This document shows, one piece after another, positions 55,329-63,468 of a stretch of 64,000 nt of DNA. Source of the stretch: BM003 sp963699835 (lineage in GTDB: Bacteria > Pseudomonadota > Gammaproteobacteria > Steroidobacterales > BM003); assembly GCA_963699835.1 (NCBI GenBank), contig CAVOVJ010000012.1, positions 1 to 64,000 on the forward strand, read 5' to 3'. The position numbers and the translations under genes are program-made. The notes below the pieces were generated by a model. The model worked only from the letters and a program-made list of their open reading frames with translations. It made no database searches and had not been told where the DNA came from. Each line of letters starts with the position of its first letter. The stretch's first letter is position 1.

Positions 55329-56440
55329 GCAGCGTCCCCGGCATGCGCATCAAGTGCTTTTATGCTGAGTATTCTCGGCAGGTAACCGGCGGCAAGCTGC
55401 CAGTGATCGCCTTCGTCGCGGCTGACGAACACGTGTCCGCTGGATGTTCCAAAATAGACGCCGCAGGGATCATTGTCGTCGCAATCGAGTGCCTCGCGAA
55501 GTACCGTGACATAGGCATGGCTCTGCGGCAGCCCCTGGTCAAGCGCCTGCCATAGCCTGCCACCATCGCGGCTGCGATAGATACGCAGCTTGCCGTCCAC
55601 GGTCGTCCGCATGTGCGAACTCGATTCGGGAATCTGGAAAACAGTGTCTGCGTCGCGGCGGGAAACGCAAATCGCATAGCCGAAATCGCTTGGCAGCCCA
55701 GCGCTGATTTCCGTCCAGCCGAGGCCGCCATCGTCGCTACGATAGGTGCCGTTGTAGCATTGCCGGTACAACCTGTCTGTGTTCATCGGATGCATCACGA
55801 GGCGGTGGATATTGTGACCTGATTGAGGATAGCGCCGCGGCAGGTTCTCTGCTCTCACTCCGTTGTTTGCCGGCTCCCAGGTCATGCCATTGTCGTTGCT
55901 ACGGTATGCGCCACCAGCCGAAACCGCGGCATAAATTCTGCCGGGATTGTCCGCGGCAACGTAGACCGAGTGAACTGAAAACCCGCCACGCGCGGGCTCC
56001 CATGTTTCGCGGCTGGGGTGCTCGTTGAGACCGTTGAACGCTTGCCAGCTAAGCCCGTGATCAGTGCTCTGGAATAGTCCGGGTGGGTCGATGCCGGCCA
56101 ATAGCCTGCCGTCGCGGCAGTGGGCGAGATACCAGATTCGTTTTAGCGGCGTATCGAACTTGCCCTGCGCATGATGAGGCGCCGTGGCCAGGGGTGACCA
56201 GGTCGCGCCGCGATCGCCGCTGCGGTAGACATGTGCGCCCCAGATGGTATGACTCGCGGCCGCGTAAAGGGTATCGGGATCGTTGGCATCCGCGCAGGTG
56301 TGCAGAATTTCATAGCCGGCGATGTGCGGACCGTCGATTCCCCAGCCGGTACCTTTCGTCGGCGCGTGCAACCGGAACAGGCCCTTCCGCGTACCCACCA
56401 GCAGCATTACCGTACCCGGGGAAGCGGAGCGCGCTACCAT
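55325..56440 (-). CDS. BNR/sialidase-like repeat protein (beta-propeller)
   Basis: 371 residues from the ATG at 56440; a later ATG at 56407 (LLVGTRKGLFRL) is also possible. At least six Asp-box repeats of the S-x-D-x-G-x-x-W type are spread along the protein (RSGDRGATW, QSTDHGLSW, RSNDNGMTW, RSDDGGLGW, RSRDGGRLW, VSRDEGDHW), predicting a six- or seven-bladed propeller. No signal peptide, so cytoplasmic and not a secreted sialidase. Such proteins often sit next to MoaD/ThiS-like genes. The role is unknown; it may be a scaffold or ligand sensor for the carrier system. Confidence 0.83.
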   Translation of the reverse strand: MVARSASPGTVMLLVGTRKGLFRLHAPTKGTGWGIDGPHIAGYEILHTCADANDPDTLYAAASHTIWGAHVYRSGDRGATWSPLATAPHHAQGKFDTPLKRIWYLAHCRDGRLLAGIDPPGLFQSTDHGLSWQAFNGLNEHPSRETWEPARGGFSVHSVYVAADNPGRIYAAVSAGGAYRSNDNGMTWEPANNGVRAENLPRRYPQSGHNIHRLVMHPMNTDRLYRQCYNGTYRSDDGGLGWTEISAGLPSDFGYAICVSRRDADTVFQIPESSSHMRTTVDGKLRIYRSRDGGRLWQALDQGLPQSHAYVTVLREALDCDDNDPCGVYFGTSSGHVFVSRDEGDHWQLAAGYLPRILSIKALDAHAGDAA

Positions 56441-56477
56441 GGGGCGCTCGGTCGTTGTCTGCCAAGCCGGTTCACGC

Positions 56478-56993
56478 TCAGGTTTCAAGCAGCCGTGGCA
56501 TCAGTTCGACCAGGTTGCAGGGACGCGTGCGATAGTCGAGCTGGGCGCTAATGATCTCATCCCAGGCGGTCGCGCACGCGCCTCCTGAGCCAGGCACGCA
56601 GAAGACATAGGTGCCGTTCGCGACTCCGGCGAGCGCGCGCGACTGAATCGTCGACGTGCGAATTTGTTGTAATGACACCGCCCGAAAAACCTCGCCGAAA
56701 CCATCGATAATTTTATCTAGCAACGGGGCTACGGCTTCTGGTGTGCCGTCCCGGCCAGTGACCCCGGTGCCGCCGGTAGTGATCACAGCCTGTATGTCGG
56801 GTTCTGCAATCCATTGCGACAATGCCGCGCGCACCTGGTAGATATCGTCGGGTACGATTCGCTTGTCCGCACATTCGTGCCCGGCTGCGACGAGTCTTTC
56901 GACCAGCAGCTTGCCGGATTTGTCGGTGTCTTCGTTGCGCGAATCCGACACTGTCAGAACGGCGATTTTCAGTGCAATGAATTCTCTGTTCAT
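56478..56993 (-). CDS. moaB: Molybdenum cofactor protein MoaB/Mog-like
   Basis: 171 residues. MoCF-binding fold that adenylates molybdopterin before metal insertion. LKIAVLTVSDSRNEDTDKSG, VITTGGTGVTGRDGTPEAV (GGTG plus RD) and FCVPGSGGACATAWDEII with the phosphate loop are diagnostic. Lies between moeA and the BNR gene on the same strand. Confidence 0.93.
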   Translation of the reverse strand: MNREFIALKIAVLTVSDSRNEDTDKSGKLLVERLVAAGHECADKRIVPDDIYQVRAALSQWIAEPDIQAVITTGGTGVTGRDGTPEAVAPLLDKIIDGFGEVFRAVSLQQIRTSTIQSRALAGVANGTYVFCVPGSGGACATAWDEIISAQLDYRTRPCNLVELMPRLLET

Positions 56994-57061
56994 GGGTTAC
57001 CGGTGAGCGGGTTCATTGGCGAAGCCGGACAAGGCGCCAGGTCCTGCAGCGGCGACCATGC

Positions 57062-58336
57062 TCAGACGAGCCCGGCGAAAGGTTGAACGGTGACTGTTGA
57101 TCCGGCGGGCACGCGCTCTTGCTCGATCGGCAAGACGATAAAGCAATTCGCCTCGGCCATCGATCGCAGGACGCCAGCTCCCTGGTGGTCGGAGCCTCTC
57201 ACGACGTAATGACCATCATTGGCCCGCGTCAGAATGCCACGCTGAAACTCGAGACGCCCTGCTTTCTTGCGCAGTCCTGTTTCGCAGACAGCCTTGATGT
57301 AGATCGGTGGATCGATTGCATCCAGACCCATCAACGCTTGCAGCGCCGGTTGAACCACTTGGTAGAATGTTGCCATAACCGATACCGGGTTGCCCGGCAG
57401 CCCGAAGAACAGTGCCTTGCCTACTCGGCCGAACGCGACCGGTCGCCCCGGTTTCATCGCGATTTTCCAAAAATCGACAGTGCCGACCCGGGCCAGCGTA
57501 TCCGTGACGAAATCTGCCTCACCGACGGAGACGCCGCCGGACGTTATGATCGCATCGGCGACCTGCGACGCGTCGAGAAATGCCTGTTCGACATCTTCGC
57601 GCCGGTCGCGAATGACACCCATGTCCAGCACCGGCAACCCGATGCGCTTGAGCATGCCGAACAGCGTGTACCGGTTGCTGTCGTAAATCTGGCCATCCTC
57701 CAGTGTCTCGCCGATCCCGCGCAACTCGTCGCCGGTTGAGAAAAACGCGATGACCGGCAGACGTCTTACCCTGACTTCGCCGATGCCGAGCGACGCGATC
57801 AGGCCGAGGTGGGCGGAGCGCAATCGAGACCCGGCAGCAAGGGCGACATCTCCGGCGCTGATATCCTCGCCGGCGGGACGCACATGCTGACCGACCTTGT
57901 TGTCCGGCCCAATAGTGGCGCTGTCGCCCTCGCGGATCACATGCTCCTGGATGACGACGGTATCGCAGCCGGCGGGTAACGGTGCCCCTGTCATGATGCG
58001 CACGCACTGACCCGGCGCCACGGCCCCGGCAAACGGCCGTCCCGCCCATGCCGTACCCATCACGGTATAGCTGCGGGCACGGTCCTGTGGCAGGTCGCTA
58101 CCGGCAAGCGCGTAACCGTCCATTGCCGAATTGGTGTGTGGAGGTACATCTACCGTCGAGACGACGTCTTGCGCGAGCACCCGGCCAAGCGCGCTGCGCA
58201 AGGCAAGTGTCTCGGCTCCCGCTACGGGAGTGATCGAAGCGCGAATACGCGCGACGGCATCATCCAGAGACAGCGCTTCGCTGTCGTGCGGATCCATGCA
58301 GCTCGGCGCATGAATCCCGGTTTCGGCGCGGCTCAT
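57062..58336 (-). CDS. moeA: Molybdopterin molybdenumtransferase MoeA
   Basis: 424 residues. Inserts molybdate into adenylated molybdopterin. Domain motifs: NSAMDGYAL, GQCVRIMTGAPLPAGCDTVV, FFSTGDELRGIGETLEDGQI, ITSGGVSVGEADF, KPGRPVAFGRVGKALFFGLP with GNPVSVMATF. A TTG or GTG nearer residue 14 could be an alternative start. Overlaps mobA by four bases. Confidence 0.94.
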   Translation of the reverse strand: MSRAETGIHAPSCMDPHDSEALSLDDAVARIRASITPVAGAETLALRSALGRVLAQDVVSTVDVPPHTNSAMDGYALAGSDLPQDRARSYTVMGTAWAGRPFAGAVAPGQCVRIMTGAPLPAGCDTVVIQEHVIREGDSATIGPDNKVGQHVRPAGEDISAGDVALAAGSRLRSAHLGLIASLGIGEVRVRRLPVIAFFSTGDELRGIGETLEDGQIYDSNRYTLFGMLKRIGLPVLDMGVIRDRREDVEQAFLDASQVADAIITSGGVSVGEADFVTDTLARVGTVDFWKIAMKPGRPVAFGRVGKALFFGLPGNPVSVMATFYQVVQPALQALMGLDAIDPPIYIKAVCETGLRKKAGRLEFQRGILTRANDGHYVVRGSDHQGAGVLRSMAEANCFIVLPIEQERVPAGSTVTVQPFAGLV

Positions 58337-58963
58337 TTTCCGGTCTCCACTGTGTGCTGACGATCCGTGTCTGATTCACCCAGCCTTGGTTCGAGTGCTG
58401 CCACGTCCGCCGGTTCGTTTACGTTGAGGAAATTGTCCCGGCAATCGCTGAAGTCGGCAAGCTCCATGGTCTGGTCGGCGTACCAACGATCAATTTTACG
58501 GCCCCCGCCACCGAGATAGGTCTCGAGGCTGACCAGCAGTGACGTATTCAGTAGCGAGAATACCGGTTGCAGACGATCGCCGTCGTGGGCGACGCAGACC
58601 TCCGCGCCATTTCGCAGGTGCGCTTGCCACAACCGTTCGGCAAGATCGGCCACGATCAACGGCGAGTCACACGGGACTGTCAGGATATGAGTGGTCTGTG
58701 CCGCCCGCATTCCGCTCGCCATGCCGGCGAGGGGGCCGAGAAATCCGTCCTCGTGGTCCGCAATTACCGGGTAGCCGAATTCGGAATAGCGCTCGCTATT
58801 GCGGTTCGCATTGATTGCGATCGTTGCAACCTGAGGTCGTAGCGCGCTGATCGTCCACTCGACCATCGGCCGCCCTTGCAATCGGAATGAGGCCTTTGTC
58901 GACACCCCCCATCCGACGTGCCTGGCCGCCCGCCAGAACGATACCGGTGATCCGTGTTTGCAT
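58333..58963 (-). CDS. mobA: Molybdenum cofactor guanylyltransferase MobA (frameshifted)
   Basis: About 210 residues. Start QTRITGIVLAGGQARRMGGV with DKGL (nucleotide-binding signature) from the ATG at 58963 (AAGGAA upstream). After a one-base shift near 58878-58888 it continues LQGRPMVEWTISALRPQV, INANRNSERYSEFGYPVIAD, GFLGPLAGMASGM, LTVPCDSPLIVADLAERLW, HDGDRLQPVFSLL and GGRKIDRWYA. It attaches GMP to form the bis-MGD cofactor of formate dehydrogenase-type enzymes; a cytidylyl variant for xanthine-oxidase-family enzymes is less likely. First gene of the eight-gene operon. Confidence 0.9.
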
Positions 58964-59361
58964 CAGTTCCTTCCGTTCATGTGCATCATTTTTCGGCCCG
59001 CGCTGATCCGACGCTGACCGCAAGTATGCGATTGCTCCTGCTCAGGCCGACCCCTCGCCAGATCGCCTGCCCGGAATCTCGTCTTCTGGCAGCGAACGGT
59101 TAATGGCCTCGCGGGACCCGGTGGCGGGACATTTTGGCATAGATTTCCACTGCATTTGCGCCATACTGACCCATCCCGTACTCTTTTTGTGGAGAATTCA
59201 CCCGTTGGTTCAGTGAGCCGGTTGCGAAAGTCTGTTTTGTGCCACCTGCGTGGCGAGGATATTTTGTGCGGGATCGGTGTCACAAACGTGTCGGAAAACT
59301 TCACCGCCCGAGTGTTCTGCGCAAATACGCAAACATTACCCGGCAGCAATGAGGAAAGCTC
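58964..59361. other. Divergent promoter region between mobA and the sigma-54 activator
   Basis: About 400 bases with no gene. It should hold the promoters of the mobA-moeB operon (left) and of the activator (right). No convincing sigma-70 or sigma-54 box pair was found. GAGGAAAG just before 59362 is the ribosome-binding site of the activator. Confidence 0.5.
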
Positions 59362-60747
59362 GTGGGCGACGTGTCCATGCAACAAGAAAAGACCGAAAAA
59401 CTGCGGCTTATGCATGCGTCGGTGCTCGTTCTCGGCGCCACATTGCCACAACGGCGAAGACTGGTTGCGCCGCTGTCGCGCAGGCTCGGGCTGGTCGAAT
59501 GTGCCGACGATGGCGATAGTGCCATCCCGTTGATGTCGCGGTGTCGCTTCGACTTTCTTCTCGTTTTCGAAAATGGTCACCGCCGCGACTGGCTGGACTG
59601 GATCGAGTCTCTGCGTCGCGACGGCGATTTCCGGCCGGTGATTCTGTGCAGTGACAAGCTCGACCGCCCCGCAGCGGCGGCCGCAATACGCACCGGGATC
59701 GTCGATCTGCTGTCCGTCGACTGTGTTGAAAGCGATGTCGTGGCGGCCATCGAGAGGATGCAGGAGAGAGCGGCGCGCGGGGCGACCGCGCCACCCATGC
59801 AGCGAATCGTCAGCAGGGACCCCCGGCCCGATTCGCTGATTGGCGACAGCGCCGCAATGCGTGAGGTGAAACGCCTGGTTGGCAGAATAGCTCCGTTACC
59901 GGCGACCGTTCTCATCGAAGGTGAGACCGGAACCGGAAAAGAGCTGGCAGCGCGTCTGCTGCACAGCCTGAGTGGCCGCAAGGGCGCGTTCGTTCCGGTT
60001 AACTGCGGCGCCATCTCGCCGGAGTTGCTGGAAAGCGAATTGTTCGGTCATAAGAAAGGCGCGTTTACCAACGCGCATCGGGTTCGCGAGGGTTTGTTCG
60101 TAGCCGCCCGCCAGGGCACGCTGTTTCTCGATGAAGTCAGCGAAATGCCGGTTGCGCTGGAAGTCAAGTTGCTGCGCGCGCTGGAGGAGGGTGCCATCCG
60201 GCCGGTGGGCGCGGACGCGGAAACTGCGGTCGACGTAAGGATCATCGCGTCGACGCAGCACGATCTTCCGGAGCGCGTCCGGCAAGGCCGGTTTCGCGAG
60301 GACCTTTTTTACCGGCTCAATGTGATCAATATCAAGTTGCCGCCTTTGCGCGCTCGGCATGGCGATATTGAATTACTCGCGGAGTTTTTCATGCACTCGC
60401 TCGCAGTTGAACTCGGGTTGCCTGCGGTCGCCCTGGACAAGGCGACGTTCGAACTGCTGAAGGCGCATGACTGGCCCGGAAATGTTCGCGAATTGAAGAA
60501 TGTTATCGAGCGTACGCTGATGCTCGGCGAGTTCCCGAGTGGTTCGATCGGTACGCGTCGACCGGCGGAACGGCTGGCCGTGCCGGAGTACCCGATCGAC
60601 TGGACCCTCGAAGAGGTCAAATGCCATCACATGCGTCGAGTGCTGGAGTCAGCCGGCGGCAACAAGTCAGCGGCGGCGCGCCTGCTGGGAATTTCGCGAA
60701 AGACGCTGGAACGCAAACTAGGGGTGACGGATACCCCCGAAATTTGA
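59362..60747 (+). CDS. Sigma-54-dependent transcriptional activator with degenerate receiver and GAFTNA loop
   Basis: 461 residues, GTG start. Residues 18-135 have a receiver-like fold, but the phospho-acceptor aspartate is missing (FDFLLVFENG where DxxLLD would stand). The AAA+ domain (about 158-390) has Walker A GETGTGKE (187-194), ESELFGHKKGAFTNA (233-238 replaces GAFTGA), Walker B FLDE (D257, E258) and REDLFYRLNV. A Fis-type HTH ends the protein (GGNKSAAARLLGISRKTLER). The receiver cannot be phosphorylated normally, so control must differ. Targets are probably neighbouring formate-dehydrogenase genes. Confidence 0.9.
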   Translation: MGDVSMQQEKTEKLRLMHASVLVLGATLPQRRRLVAPLSRRLGLVECADDGDSAIPLMSRCRFDFLLVFENGHRRDWLDWIESLRRDGDFRPVILCSDKLDRPAAAAAIRTGIVDLLSVDCVESDVVAAIERMQERAARGATAPPMQRIVSRDPRPDSLIGDSAAMREVKRLVGRIAPLPATVLIEGETGTGKELAARLLHSLSGRKGAFVPVNCGAISPELLESELFGHKKGAFTNAHRVREGLFVAARQGTLFLDEVSEMPVALEVKLLRALEEGAIRPVGADAETAVDVRIIASTQHDLPERVRQGRFREDLFYRLNVINIKLPPLRARHGDIELLAEFFMHSLAVELGLPAVALDKATFELLKAHDWPGNVRELKNVIERTLMLGEFPSGSIGTRRPAERLAVPEYPIDWTLEEVKCHHMRRVLESAGGNKSAAARLLGISRKTLERKLGVTDTPEI

Positions 60748-60806
60748 GCGCCCGGCTTGAATCTGTACGCGCGGGACCGATGAAAATTGATGATCAGGAG
60801 TAACAA

Positions 60807-61040
60807 ATGAACGACAATGGCGACGGAAAACGCGGCGGAGGCCTCAACACCGACCTGCGAAAATTCTTGAAAACGGTCGGTATTTCCTCACAACGCAAAA
60901 TAGAGGAGGCGGTTACCGCCGCGCTGCAATCCGGAACGCTCGATGCGGACAGCCCGGTCCGCGTGCGCATGACTCTGGAGTTGCCCGGTCTTGGTGTCAC
61001 ACACGTGGTCGAGCAGGATCTGTCCTCCGGGGCCGACTAA
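60807..61040 (+). CDS. DUF6494 family small protein
   Basis: 77 residues with an AGGAGT ribosome-binding site. The conserved run LRKFLKTVGISSQRKIEEAV, then RVRMTLELPGLGVTHVVEQD, matches the DUF6494 family, which is seen beside formate-dehydrogenase and molybdenum genes. Function unknown. It follows the sigma-54 activator by 59 bases. Confidence 0.8.
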   Translation: MNDNGDGKRGGGLNTDLRKFLKTVGISSQRKIEEAVTAALQSGTLDADSPVRVRMTLELPGLGVTHVVEQDLSSGAD

Positions 61041-61097
61041 AGCGCTAGCAAACTCCGCGATGGACTCGCCGCTCGAAGGAAGTGAAGGGATCCGTGA

Positions 61098-62045
61098 TCA
61101 GGCCGGCCAGATCAGCTTGCCGGCTTCGCTGAGATCATAGCCACCGAGCATCCGCGCGTGGGACTGGCAGTCTTTGCCGCGGATGTGTTCGAGCAACGAC
61201 TGAAACAGCGTTCTGAAGAAGATGCCGCGGTGCATGGCCAGGTCGAAAGCCTCCCAGCCGATCGGCAGAAAGTCCAGCCCGTACTCGGTGGCTGACGCGC
61301 GCACACCGACAGTGACGTTTGCGTAGCCCATCGCAATCAGCGATGCGGCGTCGCGCTCGGAAAAGGCATGGGTGGCGATTCTGCGCGACGCCAGATCGAG
61401 ATCGTATTGCGACACCAGTTCCTGCAGAAATCGTTGCGATCCGGTTCCCTGTTCGTGGGCAACCCAGCGCGTTTCGCTGGAAAACAGCCGTTGCAGCGAC
61501 GCGCCGCTATTCCACACGCCCGGCGTCAAAATCAGTCCCTGCTCGCGCCGGAAAAGACGCACCAGCAGCCAGTCATTATGCTGCGGGTATTGTCGTATCA
61601 ACGCGGGATGGCGCTGGTGACTTTCTTCTGCAGGGCCCCAGCTCATTCCGCACAGGTCCGCGCGCCTTCGCGCCAGCAAGGTCAACCCGAGCTGGGTCAC
61701 GGTTGGAGTGAAGCTGATCAGCGCGCTGGCCTGAAACTCATTGGCGGTCCGAACAATCGCCCGGTAAAGCAAGGGATCGTCCGATCCTGCGATCAGCATC
61801 CGATCGGTGAGCAGACCACCGTGACAGGACTCAAGAATCCACTGATCGACGAGGTCTTTTGGGAATAGCCATTTCCCTGTGATTTTACTCGCGGGGATCA
61901 GGCCATCGCCAACGAGCGCATAGACTTTTTTCTCGTTTATTTGCAGATAGTGGGCTACCTGTTTGACGCTCATGAACCTGGGAGTTTGCTCGGGATCGGT
62001 GTGTTTCGCCCCCGCCGCGGCGATATCGGTCGCCAGATTATCCAC
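61098..62045 (-). CDS. One-component regulator: excisionase-type HTH plus PBP-like domain
   Basis: 315 residues from the GTG at 62045, chosen because GGGAGGGG lies just upstream; the longer frame to 62234 adds cysteine-rich non-conserved sequence. HTH (MSVKQVAHYLQINEKKVYAL, then GLIPASKITGKWLFPKDLVD) of the AlpA/excisionase MerR-like type is followed by a periplasmic-binding-protein-like ligand domain (MLIAGSDDPLLYRAIVRTAN onward) ending GGYDLSEAGKLIW. This pairing is typical of regulators at formate-dehydrogenase loci, where the ligand may be molybdate, tungstate or a small acid. Divergent from DUF3305-DUF3306. Confidence 0.85.
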   Translation of the reverse strand: MDNLATDIAAAGAKHTDPEQTPRFMSVKQVAHYLQINEKKVYALVGDGLIPASKITGKWLFPKDLVDQWILESCHGGLLTDRMLIAGSDDPLLYRAIVRTANEFQASALISFTPTVTQLGLTLLARRRADLCGMSWGPAEESHQRHPALIRQYPQHNDWLLVRLFRREQGLILTPGVWNSGASLQRLFSSETRWVAHEQGTGSQRFLQELVSQYDLDLASRRIATHAFSERDAASLIAMGYANVTVGVRASATEYGLDFLPIGWEAFDLAMHRGIFFRTLFQSLLEHIRGKDCQSHARMLGGYDLSEAGKLIWPA

Positions 62046-62228
62046 ATTCTGCCCCTCCCAGGTGACATGCCTGCCGCCGCGGCACTCACTGTAAACCGCA
62101 TTCGGCCTCCCCTGGCGGCAAACGATGCAAAATTCGTTCCGCTCTGCGCACCGCGCATAACAGATTGAATAGAGTTCATTCGCTCGCGGCCGGGAGGAAT
62201 CCACCTGCGCTACCGTTGCGACAAAATA

Positions 62229-62263
62229 TCCCACTGCTGGTTCATATGGGAGTTTTTGTCCCA
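62229..62263. promoter_or_regulatory. Candidate operator between the regulator and DUF3305
   Basis: Three half-sites TCCCA (62229-62233), TGGGA (62247-62251) and TCCCA (62259-62263) form two overlapping inverted repeats with centres 18 and 12 bases apart. They lie in the 368-base divergent gap (62046-62413). No other gene is seen in that gap. The sites are candidates for binding by the adjacent one-component regulator. Symmetry and position are the only support. Confidence 0.35.
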
Positions 62264-62413
62264 GTCTCTTATCAATTTCAGCAACGCTTGGGTCCGTCTC
62301 TGTCAGTCTCCTGAATTTTGTCTAACAGTCGTGTTCAATTGCGGTACAGTACGGGGCTTCCGGGTCATAGATGGCGGAGACAGGCCGGACGATTCGTTCG
62401 CCGGCGGTATTGG

Positions 62414-62899
62414 ATGAGCGCAGATTTGACGATACCGGTGTCGGTAATCATGCGACGCCGCGAAGTAGCCGGCCAAGGATGGTGCGTGCCCAGCTGGGAC
62501 GCCATCGGTGTCATTGCCGGAGAGAATCTCGGGTCCGGCGAGCCGTCGCGCCAGCTGCTGCGGGATGGGCCAGACGAGCAACAGTATCTGTGGAGTGGAT
62601 ACCGCCTGCGGTTCTTCCGCGATGCCTGCGAGAGCTACTGGTGTAATCTCACTGTCGATCAGCCGAGGTTGTTCGTCGTGTGCAGGCCGGGCGAGGAGGG
62701 CGGCGATCTGGAGCCTTTTATCATTACGGCCGACCAGGACGAGGCCGGGTCTGCCGTGGAGACGGATGACCAGGTTTTTGCGGTAAATATGCCGCCGCAG
62801 ATTTATCATCATCTCGAGCGCTACGTCGTCGAGAACTATGAGCCGCAGCCGAAGAGAAAGCGGAAGCGAAAGAACTGGTCGGAGCGGCCGCCGTCATGA
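62414..62899 (+). CDS. DUF3305 family protein (formate-dehydrogenase accessory)
   Basis: 161 residues from the ATG at 62414. LTIPVSVIMRRREVAGQGWC and VPSWDAIGVIAGENL are the conserved DUF3305 start; YLWSGYRLRFFRDACESYWC, LFVVCRPGEEGGDLEPFIIT and VFAVNMPPQIYHHLERYV follow. A basic tail (KRKRKRKNW) ends it. DUF3305 proteins occur with FdhA-type formate dehydrogenase genes; the biochemical role is unknown. Overlaps DUF3306 by four bases. Confidence 0.87.
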   Translation: MSADLTIPVSVIMRRREVAGQGWCVPSWDAIGVIAGENLGSGEPSRQLLRDGPDEQQYLWSGYRLRFFRDACESYWCNLTVDQPRLFVVCRPGEEGGDLEPFIITADQDEAGSAVETDDQVFAVNMPPQIYHHLERYVVENYEPQPKRKRKRKNWSERPPS

Positions 62900-63468
62900 G
62901 CGAAAAGATTTCCAACCGCACCATGCCACCGGGTAGCGATGAGGAAGGGTTTCTCAGTCGCTGGTCGCGTCTGAAAAACGCGGAACGAAAAGGTGTGGTC
63001 ATTGACTCCGAGCAGGATTCGTTGCCGGTACCGGCGACGGCGGAGGAGGTAATCACCGGCGCTGCCGAGGAGCCGCCGCTGACCGATGCCGATATGCCGC
63101 CGCTCGATTCGCTGACCGGCGATTCCGATATCAGCGGGTTTTTGTCGCAAGGTGTCAGCCACGGTTTGCGCCGCGCTGCTCTGCGCAAACTGTTTCATAG
63201 TCCCAAATTCAACGTCTGCGATGGTCTCGATGACTACTGCGACGACTTCCGGAATTTTGCCCCGCTCGGCTCGACCATTACAGCCGATATGCGTCATCAC
63301 ATGGAGCGGCTCCTAAAAGAGCGCCTGGCGGAAACCGGCGAAGCAGAAGATCCGGTCAGCGCGCACGAGCCTGCGGTTGACCCGGAGCTCGCGGCCGCGG
63401 GAGCCACCGGTGATCCGGATACCCAGGCGGTGTTTGACGAAGATGAAGCAGGCAAAGGTGAAGGATGA
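62896..63468 (+). CDS. DUF3306 family protein (formate-dehydrogenase accessory)
   Basis: 190 residues. The conserved FLSRWSRLKNAERKG start, DADMPPLDSLTGDSDISGFL, LRRAALRKLFHSPKFNVCDG and LDDYCDDFRNFAPLGSTITA are DUF3306 hallmarks. The tail is acidic and Ala/Glu-rich. It always travels with DUF3305 near formate dehydrogenase; function unknown. Overlaps the next gene (ATGA at 63465-63468). Confidence 0.88.
   Translation: MSEKISNRTMPPGSDEEGFLSRWSRLKNAERKGVVIDSEQDSLPVPATAEEVITGAAEEPPLTDADMPPLDSLTGDSDISGFLSQGVSHGLRRAALRKLFHSPKFNVCDGLDDYCDDFRNFAPLGSTITADMRHHMERLLKERLAETGEAEDPVSAHEPAVDPELAAAGATGDPDTQAVFDEDEAGKGEG

Noticed and set aside
59140..59165. TGGCAT...TGCA resembling a sigma-54 promoter
   Set aside because: The distance between the GG and GC elements is 14 bases, whereas sigma-54 promoters need about 10.
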